Shown one piece after another: positions 57,822 through 64,000 of a DNA stretch of 64,000 nt (position 1 is the first letter of the stretch; each line of letters opens with the position of its first letter). The notes under the pieces were generated by a model, which was not told the DNA's origin, did no database searches, and saw nothing but the letters and a program-made list of their open reading frames with translations. The DNA is from Parapusillimonas granuli (GTDB lineage: Bacteria; Pseudomonadota; Gammaproteobacteria; Burkholderiales; Burkholderiaceae_B). A program made the translations under genes and the position numbers. The stretch covers positions 124,001-188,000 of the forward strand of contig NZ_JACCEM010000009.1 of the NCBI RefSeq assembly GCF_013416525.1, written 5' to 3'.

Positions 57822-58440
57822 GGTCAAAATCCGGGCGCTGCATGGCCGCGCCCGGTGCCAACAGCCAAAGTAAAGAACCAAATCAGCCGGTCGCCGCTCA
57901 CAGGACAAGCGGCGACCGGAGTATGTGACACATGTGGGCCTGGGGGGGCGGACGGCCATCGCTGCGCTGGACAATTAGCAGCCGATCCAGGCGCAAAGCA
58001 CAGAATGACAAGGGCTGTCATAAAGTCTTCATCTCTTATGCACAGGCTTGCTCACAGAATCTGTGGATAAATCCGTGCGTGTCGGCGCACGCGCCGCCGG
58101 GCTTTCGGGCTGCGCCCCGTGCCGCCCTTGCCGTCACGGCCATTCGGCTTCAATCCCTCACGCCTTCGCGCCGGGGCGCTGCCCGCTTCGCTTGCACGTT
58201 GCGCGATTCGCAACGACTACAGTCTGGCTGCGTTTCACGCAGAGGATGTCAACGCAAACCCCAGTGACACAGTGGGGGCTGTTTTGCTTCCGGTCATTGT
58301 GTCATGCCGTTCTTATTTTCAAGGGCGGCGCGTCGCCGTGGGCGCCGCTTGCGGCCGCTGGCCGTCTTCGACCCTTGAAACCTGCGCTGCGCCATGCCTT
58401 CGGGTTCCGGGCAATCCCGCCCTGAACACTGGAGAGCATC
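57822..58440. other. Non-coding stretch between parB and radC
   Basis: About 620 bp. Short frames are present on both strands but without ribosome sites or protein-like composition. The right part (58,080-58,400) is GC-rich and ends in the radC leader with GGAGAGCATC. I see no repeat array or tRNA here. Confidence 0.5.
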
Positions 58441-58968
58441 ATGAACAACACCATCGCCGCACTAAGTTATGACAACATGGATGAGGCATGCACCCTGTAT
58501 GTGCGCAGTCCCAGCGGCCGCTACAAGCTGGCCAGCGACGAGCAGATTCTGGCGGCGGGCCGCACGGCTGCGGAAAGTCTGGTTTCCCGATCCTCGCCGG
58601 TCGATCAGCCGACCAAGGTGAAGCAGTTTTTTCAGGCCAAATTGGCCGGGCTGGGCCACGAATGCGCGGCTTTCCTTTATCTGGACTCACGTTTCAAGCC
58701 GATTCGCTATATCGAGCAGGGGCCGGGGACGTTGAGCCAGGCCAGTGTCTATCCCCGCGAGATCGTGAAAACGGCGCTGCGACTGAACGCCGCCGCGCTC
58801 ATCATGGCGCATAACCATCCGTCGGGTTCAACCGAGCCAAGCATGGCTGACCTGAACCTGACCAAACATCTGAAAAATGCGCTGGTGCTGATAGATGTGC
58901 GGCTACTCGATCATGTCATCGTGACGGCGGCCAGCACGGTCTCACTGGCAGAGCAGGGGCAGATGTAA
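58441..58968 (+). CDS. radC: RadC/JAB-domain protein (MPN+ metallopeptidase-like)
   Basis: 175 residues. The JAMM-type motif MAHNHPSGSTEPSMADLNLT carries the HxH...D metal ligands, with DVRLLDHVIV closing the fold. A preceding segment (ECAAFLYLDSRFKPIRYIEQGPG) supplies the conserved Glu region. The N-terminal HhH domain of chromosomal RadC is absent, as usual for ICE-borne forms. The role is unclear; a DNA repair label is traditional. Confidence 0.9.
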   Translation: MNNTIAALSYDNMDEACTLYVRSPSGRYKLASDEQILAAGRTAAESLVSRSSPVDQPTKVKQFFQAKLAGLGHECAAFLYLDSRFKPIRYIEQGPGTLSQASVYPREIVKTALRLNAAALIMAHNHPSGSTEPSMADLNLTKHLKNALVLIDVRLLDHVIVTAASTVSLAEQGQM

Positions 58969-58974
58969 AGCCCC

Positions 58975-59011
58975 GACAACAGCACAGGGCGTTACGTCCT
59001 GTGCTGTTGTC
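58975..59011 (+). terminator. 14-bp perfect stem after radC
   Basis: GACAACAGCACAGG and CCTGTGCTGTTGTC are exact reverse complements with a 9-nt loop, starting 7 bp past the radC stop. There is no T tract, but the stem is long enough to act in termination or 3'-end protection. Confidence 0.6.
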
Positions 59012-59602
59012 AGATAGGCAGAGTCAGGCGCTTGCAGCTTTTATATGGCGCCCCTCTGAATGGCGGCGCGGGTCACGCTACGCCTAGGCTTGCTGGCGCA
59101 GGTTGCACGCAAGCGTGCCGTCCTCGATGCTGGCGGTTGTTTGTCTGGACATCACAAGGGGCGGTTCACCGACACACCGCCCAACCTAGTTTATGGAGCT
59201 TGCACACCGCGCTTTCAAAGACAGCGCCGCAGCGTGCGGCGGGGATGTTTCCGCCCAACATTGGCAGCCTGATGTTTGCCCGCATCATGGCGCTTGCCGG
59301 TCGAGCCTGTGTGTGGCAAAACCGAGTCTGCCATTTCTCCTTGCAGGACGGTCGGCCTGTACGTCCTTGTCTTGTCGTGAATCCTGGCGGGGGACGGCAA
59401 GCCTTGGGCTGATTGGCCGCAACCGTCCAGCACAAACAATTTCCCCTGCGCTGCACGCATTCCTCGCGAGGCAAATTCTTTGTGCTTCCCGGCCCTCCAC
59501 GCTGTTACGGCCGCTGGTGCGGTGCGGCCAGCCCACCCCCGCCGACCGGATCACAACAAGGACGCACTGGCGCGACCTTGATTTACTGAAAGGAGTATCA
59601 CC
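59012..59602. other. Non-coding stretch between radC and DUF736 gene
   Basis: About 590 bp. Overlapping frames on both strands show no recognisable protein. The last 25 bp hold the GAAAGGAGTATCACC ribosome site of the DUF736 gene. Such long leaders are usual in this ICE group; a regulatory RNA is possible but not shown. Confidence 0.45.
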
Positions 59603-59917
59603 ATGGCTACCATCGGCACCTTCACCGCAGATACCAACGGCTACACCGGCACCTTGCGCACCCTGACGCTTAACGTCAAGGTCAAGCTGGTCGCCAACGA
59701 CAAGGGCGAAAACGGCAAAGCCCCCGACTTCCGTCTGCAGGCCGCTGGCAATGACATCGGCGCGGCGTGGAAGAAAACCAGCGAAGCCGGGCGGGAATAC
59801 CTGTCGGTGACGCTGGATGACCCCTCGTTCCCGGCCACCGTCTACGCTCGCCTGATCGAAGGCGAGGATGGCACGCATGATCTGCTGTGGACGCGCAGCA
59901 AGCCGCACACGGCTTAA
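59603..59917 (+). CDS. DUF736 family protein
   Basis: 104 residues: MATIGTFTADTNGYTGTLRTLTL, then DFRLQAAGNDIGAAWKKTSEAGREYLSVTLDDPSFPATVYARLIEG. This matches DUF736, small beta-rich proteins found next to ICE and plasmid backbone genes. The function is unknown. It has a strong AAGGAG site and its own downstream hairpin, and is probably well expressed. Confidence 0.93.
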   Translation: MATIGTFTADTNGYTGTLRTLTLNVKVKLVANDKGENGKAPDFRLQAAGNDIGAAWKKTSEAGREYLSVTLDDPSFPATVYARLIEGEDGTHDLLWTRSKPHTA

Positions 59918-59924
59918 CCCACTA

Positions 59925-59946
59925 CGCCCCGCCTTTTGGCGGGGCG
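59925..59946 (+). terminator. Hairpin after the DUF736 gene
   Basis: CGCCCCGCC and GGCGGGGCG form a 9-bp perfect stem with a TTTT loop, 8 bp past the stop. There is no T tract. Confidence 0.55.
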
Positions 59947-59993
59947 CATCCACGCAAAGGCCCATGGCGGCACAGCCCCGACAGGCCTTATGG

Positions 59994-60284
59994 TTAGGCC
60001 TTACCTTCGGTAAGCTGGGTTTCTGTCTGGGTCATGAGCACTGCCGTGCTGCATTCCAGCGCTGCGGCGATCTTGAAGATAATCGCCAGCGTGGGCATAT
60101 GCTCGCCGCGCTCGATCTTGCCCAGGTGGGAGCGTTCAATGCCCGCGAGGTTCGCAAGCATTTCCTGGGCGATACCGCGTTCCGTGCGCAGCGCACGCAC
60201 TGCGGCGCCGAAGGCCTTGGCCAGTTCGGCATCAAAGGTGGTGGCGCCGGGTGGCCGGCCGCGCTGTACGGGTCGCTTCTGCAT
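59994..60284 (-). CDS. XRE-family transcriptional regulator
   Basis: 96 residues. The HTH is typical Cro/C1 type: FGAAVRALRTERGIAQEMLANLAGIERSHLGKIERGEHMPTLAIIFKIAAAL. A short basic N-terminus (QKRPVQRGRPPG) precedes it. It is the only minus-strand gene in the backbone and faces away from the DUF2958 gene, so it may control that divergent region and the inverted repeats within it. Confidence 0.92.
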   Translation of the reverse strand: MQKRPVQRGRPPGATTFDAELAKAFGAAVRALRTERGIAQEMLANLAGIERSHLGKIERGEHMPTLAIIFKIAAALECSTAVLMTQTETQLTEGKA

Positions 60285-60374
60285 AGACAGAAGCGTGTTT
60301 CAGCGGCACAATTAAAACCACGTTATCTTTAACTCATTCATTGAGATTTTGTCTTTTTCTTGTGTAATTAATGA

Positions 60375-60472
60375 AATCCGTAAGTGTGGATTCCCTTAAA
60401 AGCGGAGAATCACAATCGTGCGTTTCATGGTTTGCGCATAAGCGGCATTACGATTGCCCGCTTTTACGGATT
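60375..60472. repeat. Interrupted long inverted repeat between the XRE and DUF2958 genes
   Basis: The right arm is nearly contiguous: ACGATTG (60450-60456), CCGCTTTT (60458-60465) and ACGGATT (60466-60472). The left arm carries the complements in order, AATCCGT (60375-60381), AAAAGCGG (60398-60405) and CAATCGT (60413-60419), with insertions between them. Together they could fold into one hairpin of about 98 nt with internal loops. It could be an operator cluster or an RNA structure. Confidence 0.45.
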
Positions 60473-60548
60473 CGAGAAAAACCGCTTTCGGGGCTTTGTA
60501 CGAACGCGCGAAGATAAATCGGCGGCTTTACGCTTTGGTAGAACACAC

Positions 60549-60899
60549 GTGAACCATCCACTCATCACCGACGAAGAGCACGCACAATTGCTTGCCCACG
60601 GCCAGGCACGCGCCGCAGGCCAGCACATCGACCCGCCGCCCGTGGTGCGGATCTTCACGCCGGACGCCCATGCAACCTGGCTGCTGGTTAGCCTTGACCC
60701 GCAAGATGGCGATACGGCCTATGGCCTGATCGACTTGGGGATAGGCATGCCGGAGCTGGGAACGGTGCAACTTTCCGCTTTGGCGTCCATCGTCGGCCCG
60801 CGTAAGCAGCCCGTGATGCGTGACCGCTATTTCTTGGCTGTGCGTCCGTTATCGGAATATGTTCGCCTAGCGCAAGAAAACGGTTCGATCACGGATTGA
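60549..60899 (+). CDS. DUF2958 domain protein
   Basis: 116 residues from a GTG at 60549 (NHPLITDEEHAQLLAHG). The pattern PPPVVRIFTPDAHATWLLVSLDPQDGDTAYGLIDLGIGMPELGTVQLSAL, then RDRYFLAVRPLSEY fits DUF2958, a small protein of plasmids and ICEs with unknown function. No convincing start is further upstream, where the sequence is AT-rich and structured. Confidence 0.85.
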   Translation: MNHPLITDEEHAQLLAHGQARAAGQHIDPPPVVRIFTPDAHATWLLVSLDPQDGDTAYGLIDLGIGMPELGTVQLSALASIVGPRKQPVMRDRYFLAVRPLSEYVRLAQENGSITD

Positions 60900-61259
60900 A
60901 ATCGGTGGCTGCGATCAAAACGCGCAGTCCATCTAATCAAGGCGCATCAAGACCATTTCAGTCATATTCAAGATCGGTACGGTCTGAATCTTGGGCCTTG
61001 CATAAATACACGATGGTTCAGACTTAAACAGTCATGATCTTTTGCACGATATGCGTCAGGGTGAGGGATGCTACTTACTGATTTTTCAGTGGCGTCGACA
61101 TCGCATTCTGATTGCCAGCGCAAGGGTTAAGACCCAATCTGACTTGATATTTTCAGTTTCATTTGATGCGATTGGTAGTTAAATATTAACGTATTGAAAC
61201 TGAGCTGTGTGCATTTTGCGATGAGGCGGCCCTGCTGAATTAAAAAGGGGGGTTGCGTC
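60900..61259. other. 360-bp AT-rich regulatory-looking gap
   Basis: It lies between the DUF2958 gene and the DUF2285 gene. It is AT-rich with scattered short repeats (CAAGAT at 60969 and ATCTTG at 60988). No gene is supported. It likely holds the promoter of the DUF2285-RepA-ParA run. Confidence 0.45.
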
Positions 61260-62054
61260 ATGGCTGATTCGCACGCCAGACACTGGCATCCGACCGCCGC
61301 GTATTTGTACGTTCTGCATCTGGACGGCTTGGCACTCGCTTGGGAGTACCTGCGCCGCCATCCCGATTACTGGCAAGACTGGGTATGCCGTCCCCAACGG
61401 CCAGACGCTGCGCAGCACTGGGGGCTGCGCCTGCTGGAAGACCCCGCCCTGGATGCGCGTGAGGCGCATCCCATCTGGTTCCCCGATGCCCAGGGCGTTC
61501 ATCTTTACCCGGATGTCGACTCCATACCGGGTGTCACGCTGTTCACGCTGTGGCGCATCCCGGGCGAAAAATCCCTGATTCACGATGGCGTGCGCTTGGT
61601 GCTTCGGGTGCGCTGGCTGGGTGGCTGCCTGCGGCTTGCGCTCGCTCCTGGCCTGGCCGACGGCATGGCCTACGTCTACGCCGTGCGCGCCGGCACCGAC
61701 CTCCTGGCGCACGCACAAGCGCTCGCGCTGGAATTGAACAAGCTGTCCCTGACCAGCGACGCCATTCCCAATGCTGTCGTGCGGCCCCGGCCCGCCTTGT
61801 CGGCCTTGCAGGAGATGCACACTTTGCAGGCGCTTGATGCCACACTGGCGGGGGCATCCTTGCGCGACATCGCCGAAGGGCTGTTTGGCCCCAAGGCGGT
61901 GGCCCGCGATTGGCATGCCGACGGCGCTTTACGCGCCCGCATGCGTCGCCTGGTGCGCCGGGGCGAAACGCTGATGCGTGGCGGCTACCGCCGCCTGGCA
62001 CAGCTTCCCAAGCCGATACAGGGACGTTCTTCACCCCCTGAAAAACGTCCCTGA
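61260..62054 (+). CDS. DUF2285 domain protein (ICE regulator-like)
   Basis: 264 residues. The N-terminal ~90 contains LDGLALAWEYLRRHPDYWQDW, the transcription-regulator-like module commonly fused in this family. The C-terminus (LQALDATLAGASLRDIAEGLFGPKAVARDWHADGALRARMRRLVRRGETLMRGGYRRL) is DUF2285, helical and basic, probably DNA-binding. Homologues sit before AlpA/RepA in Tn4371-like elements. The final codons form part of a 10-bp hairpin. Confidence 0.88.
   Translation: MADSHARHWHPTAAYLYVLHLDGLALAWEYLRRHPDYWQDWVCRPQRPDAAQHWGLRLLEDPALDAREAHPIWFPDAQGVHLYPDVDSIPGVTLFTLWRIPGEKSLIHDGVRLVLRVRWLGGCLRLALAPGLADGMAYVYAVRAGTDLLAHAQALALELNKLSLTSDAIPNAVVRPRPALSALQEMHTLQALDATLAGASLRDIAEGLFGPKAVARDWHADGALRARMRRLVRRGETLMRGGYRRLAQLPKPIQGRSSPPEKRP
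62019..62053 (+). terminator. Hairpin overlapping the DUF2285 stop
   Basis: CAGGGACGTT (62019-62028) and AACGTCCCTG (62044-62053) are perfect reverse complements. The stem covers the last codons, so translation would open it; this could couple termination to translation. Confidence 0.5.
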
Positions 62055-62137
62055 GCAGGTCGCCCGACTTTGTTGAGACTGTCTGCATCCGGCCTCGCTA
62101 TGTGGCCGGGCGCTCTCAACCGATGGAGACTCATCCC

Positions 62138-62422
62138 ATGCGACCAGCACCCTTACGGCCTGCCGCCGTTTCAGCCACTGCGCCCGCGCAGCCCCAACGT
62201 TACCTCACCAACGACGAAGCCGCCGACTACCTGCGGTTGTCGCCGCGCACGCTGGAAAAGCAGCGCGTGATCGGCGGCGGCCCAAAGTTTCGCAAGTTCG
62301 GGCGGCGCGTCATGTACGCCGTGGCAGACCTCGATGCCTGGGCCGATGCGCGTAGCTATGAGGCCACCTCCGACCCGGAGTACGCCGAACGCCATGCAGG
62401 TGATTATCGTGACGGCCGCTGA
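62138..62422 (+). CDS. Helix-turn-helix (AlpA/excisionase-like) protein
   Basis: 94 residues from the ATG at 62138, behind GGAG (62125-62128). YLTNDEAADYLRLSPRTLEKQRVIGGGPKFRKFGRRVMYAVADLDAWADAR is a MerR-like HTH_17 domain. It precedes repA by 26 bp and is probably its co-transcribed regulator. A second copy of this regulator class is present at 52666-52914. Confidence 0.9.
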   Translation: MRPAPLRPAAVSATAPAQPQRYLTNDEAADYLRLSPRTLEKQRVIGGGPKFRKFGRRVMYAVADLDAWADARSYEATSDPEYAERHAGDYRDGR

Positions 62423-62448
62423 TCGTCTGCACGCTATCGGTCATCAAA

Positions 62449-63297
62449 ATGTCTCGTCCGTCCGCCGCGCAGCGACCGCCGCAGCAGGAGCAGCTTGCGC
62501 TGTTCCGTGCCTTGCCCGGCGATATGGCGCCGCGCGATGCCCAGGATTTGATGGCTTATCCCTTTTTCTCGCTGGCAAAGTCGCGGCGCGTTGCGCCCAT
62601 CGACTTTCGCAGCGGCAACATCACCATCCGTGTGGAAGGCACCGCCGAACATGGTATTGCCACGATTTGGGATGCCGACATCCTGATCTGGGCTGCGTCG
62701 CAGATCGTGCAGGCGCGAGACGCTGGTGTTCAGCCCTCACGATGGATACGCGCCACGCCTTACGAAATCCTGCGCTTTATCGGGCGTGGCACTTCCTTGC
62801 GCGACTACCAGCGCCTGAAAGCGGCGCTAGACCGCTTGCAATCAACCAGCGTGGCGACCTCCATCCGCCAAACCACGGGGCGGCGGCTGCATCGGTTTTC
62901 TTGGATCAACGAGTGGAAGGAGCTGGCCGATGCCGGCGGCAAGCCGCTGGGCATCGAACTTATCTTGCCGGACTGGTTTTATGCGGGGGTGCTCGATGCG
63001 GCTCTGGTGCTGACCATCGATCCGGCGTACTTCCGCCTGACCGGCGGTATCGAACGCTGGCTGTACCGTCTAGTGCGCAAGCACGGCGGCAAGCAGGCGG
63101 ACGGTTGGCGCTTCGATTTTCACTACTTGCACCAGAAGTCCGGCAGTACCGCCAAGCCCGCCGACTTTGCCTGCGATCTGCGCGCTCTGGTGGCAAAGCA
63201 GTCATTGCCTGGCTACGTGTTGGGTATCGAGCTGCTGCCGGACGAGGGCCGCGAACGGCTGACCTTCCGACCGGTGCCGTCCACGGCACGGGGATAA
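62449..63297 (+). CDS. repA: Replication initiator protein RepA
   Basis: 282 residues. Similarity to the plasmid RepA/replication-initiator-A family is seen in QLALFRALPGDMAPRDAQDLMAYPFFSLAKSRR, IDFRSGNITIRVEG, WDADILIWAASQIVQARDAG and the winged-helix part RWLYRLVRKHGGKQADGWRFDFHYLHQKSGS. It would bind the iterons just downstream and start replication of the excised element. It is followed by an origin-like region and parA. Confidence 0.92.
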   Translation: MSRPSAAQRPPQQEQLALFRALPGDMAPRDAQDLMAYPFFSLAKSRRVAPIDFRSGNITIRVEGTAEHGIATIWDADILIWAASQIVQARDAGVQPSRWIRATPYEILRFIGRGTSLRDYQRLKAALDRLQSTSVATSIRQTTGRRLHRFSWINEWKELADAGGKPLGIELILPDWFYAGVLDAALVLTIDPAYFRLTGGIERWLYRLVRKHGGKQADGWRFDFHYLHQKSGSTAKPADFACDLRALVAKQSLPGYVLGIELLPDEGRERLTFRPVPSTARG

Positions 63298-63300
63298 GTT

Positions 63301-63470
63301 TGTGGAAAAGCTGTGAATATCCTGTGGATAGTGTCGTGCTATCAGGCGTGTCCGGTATCGTGCTATCAGGCGTGGGACTATCGTGCTATCAGGCGTGCCA
63401 ATCGGCTGCAAGGCCGCGCCGAAACTGGGTTTGCGAGTCCCGTAACTTATCTAACTTAACTACTCTAACT
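63301..63470 (+). other. Candidate replication origin (DnaA-like boxes, iterons, AT-rich tract)
   Basis: Three 9-mers resembling TGTGGATAA start at 63301 (TGTGGAAAA), 63312 (TGTGAATAT) and 63323 (TGTGGATAG), exactly 11 bp apart. Three copies of TCGTGCTATCAGGCGTG follow at 63334, 63358 and 63381. Four TAACT repeats (63443, 63452, 63457, 63466) make an AT-rich tract that could melt. Order and position after repA are those of an iteron origin. Confidence 0.65.
63334..63397 (+). repeat. Three 17-bp direct repeats (iterons)
   Basis: TCGTGCTATCAGGCGTG at 63334-63350, 63358-63374 and 63381-63397, identical, with 24- and 23-bp periods, close to two helical turns. They are the presumed RepA binding sites. 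Confidence 0.85.
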
Positions 63471-63610
63471 ATTGATAAAGACCCGCCACCACGTTGGATA
63501 GACCCTGAAAAGGGAAACACTCGGCAGCTTGAAGGGCGAAATCAGCCGAAAAAACCACTCCGTTTGGCAAGGCAAAAACAGCCAGGTTTTCCAGGTGGGA
63601 GGGCTGCGCC

Positions 63611-64000
63611 ATGATCGTTGCCTTGCTCAATCAGAAAGGAGGGGTGGGCAAGACCACGCTGGCCACCCACATCGCCGGAGAACTCGCGCTGCGCGGTCAG
63701 CAAGTCATCCTGCTGGACGCTGACCCGCAAGGATCTTCCTTGGACTGGACACAGCGCAGAAGCCAGCAAGGGCTGCCAAGGTTGTTCAGCGCCGTGGGCC
63801 TGGCACGCGAAACACTGCATCAGGAAGCGCCGGAACTCGCCAGGCGGGCCGATCATGTCGTCATTGATGGCCCACCCCGCATCGCCGCCTTGGCGCGTTC
63901 CGCGCTGCTGGCAGCCGATTACGTGTTAATTCCCGTGCAGCCCAGCCCCTACGACCTGTGGGCCAGCGCCGAGATGGTGGCGCTGATCCGCGAGGCCCAG
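63611..64000 (+). CDS. parA: ParA-type partition ATPase, N-terminal part
   Basis: 130 codons from the ATG at 63611 run off the window without a stop. The deviant Walker A is LNQKGGVGKTTLA near the start. Walker A' is LLDADPQGSSLDW and Walker B VVIDGPP, followed by VLIPVQPSPYDLWAS. It positions DNA with ParB. It follows repA across the origin-like region, consistent with a replication/partition module in the ICE. Confidence 0.95.
   Translation, partial: MIVALLNQKGGVGKTTLATHIAGELALRGQQVILLDADPQGSSLDWTQRRSQQGLPRLFSAVGLARETLHQEAPELARRADHVVIDGPPRIAALARSALLAADYVLIPVQPSPYDLWASAEMVALIREAQ

Larger units (their letters stand above)
43386..64000. mobile_element. Left part of a Tn4371-like integrative and conjugative element
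   Basis: The left border is placed where the TadG-like frame is interrupted (about 43,385, uncertain by some bases). The right end is outside the window. Backbone genes DUF932, ParB, RadC, DUF736, DUF2958, DUF2285, AlpA-like, RepA and ParA in this order are characteristic of Tn4371-family ICEs as I know them. The 43.8-54.2 kb stretch is cargo, all on the minus strand and more AT-rich. Transfer genes (traG, trb) are not in view. No integrase is seen on this side. Confidence 0.8.

Noticed and set aside
43386-64000. CRISPR array in the element
   Set aside because: No regularly spaced repeat array was seen; the only tandem repeats are the three iterons after repA.

Overview
The window looks like a betaproteobacterial chromosome of the Alcaligenaceae (Bordetella/Achromobacter type), with about 20 kb of an integrated mobile element at its right end. 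The lineage call rests on the GC-rich coding style, the gene order tRNA-Leu, tig, clpP, clpX, lon, the recA-recX and sucCD neighbourhood, a Bug/TctC-type binding protein, and the hemCD-hemX-hemY cluster. No database was searched, so the genus is an inference.

Chromosomal part (1 to about 43,385). 1-1,000: a cut HAD phosphatase, an HD-like protein and tRNA-Leu(UAG). 1.2-7.2 kb: the trigger factor, ClpP, ClpX and Lon protein-quality cluster. 7.3-15.5 kb: an alpha-2-macroglobulin-like protein overlapping penicillin-binding protein 1C. 15.5-19 kb: a lipoprotein, a small membrane protein, a pyrB with an N-terminal HTH-like extension and a palindrome at its start, and rdgC. 19.2-25.4 kb: a LacI-family repressor divergent from a sugar-acid operon (binding protein, aldolase, FAD dehydrogenase, IlvD/Edd dehydratase), with two matching operators between them. 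25.5-29.8 kb: an MHS-type MFS symporter and a TctD/TctE-like two-component system. 30-32.3 kb: recA with an SOS box, recX and a DUF2889 gene. 32.4-35.4 kb: sucCD, a TerC-family protein and a 41-residue membrane peptide. 35.4-40.1 kb: hemC, hemD, hemX, hemY. 40.1-42.1 kb: ppa, an FAH-family hydrolase and a stand-alone phnP. 42.2-43.4 kb: a Flp-like pilin and a TadG-like gene cut off by the element.

Mobile element (about 43,386 to the window end). The backbone at the right (DUF932, ParB, RadC, DUF736, XRE, DUF2958, DUF2285, HTH/AlpA, RepA, ParA) is the set typical of Tn4371-like ICEs. RepA is followed by three DnaA-box-like 9-mers at 11-bp spacing, three 17-bp iterons and an AT-rich tract, which together look like a replication origin. 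No integrase lies between the left junction and the backbone.

Between junction and backbone is a block of genes all on the minus strand that looks like stacked defence systems: SIR2-HerA; a HEPN-protein / phosphoribosyltransferase-winged-helix / reverse transcriptase operon; and a DprA-like / phosphoribosyltransferase pair behind a LexA-type promoter. In the RT operon, 13-bp complementary arms enclose the spacer before the RT gene and a further long stem lies inside, the layout of a retron msr-msd RNA. This HEPN-PRTase-ncRNA-RT operon is the best candidate in the window for an undescribed system.
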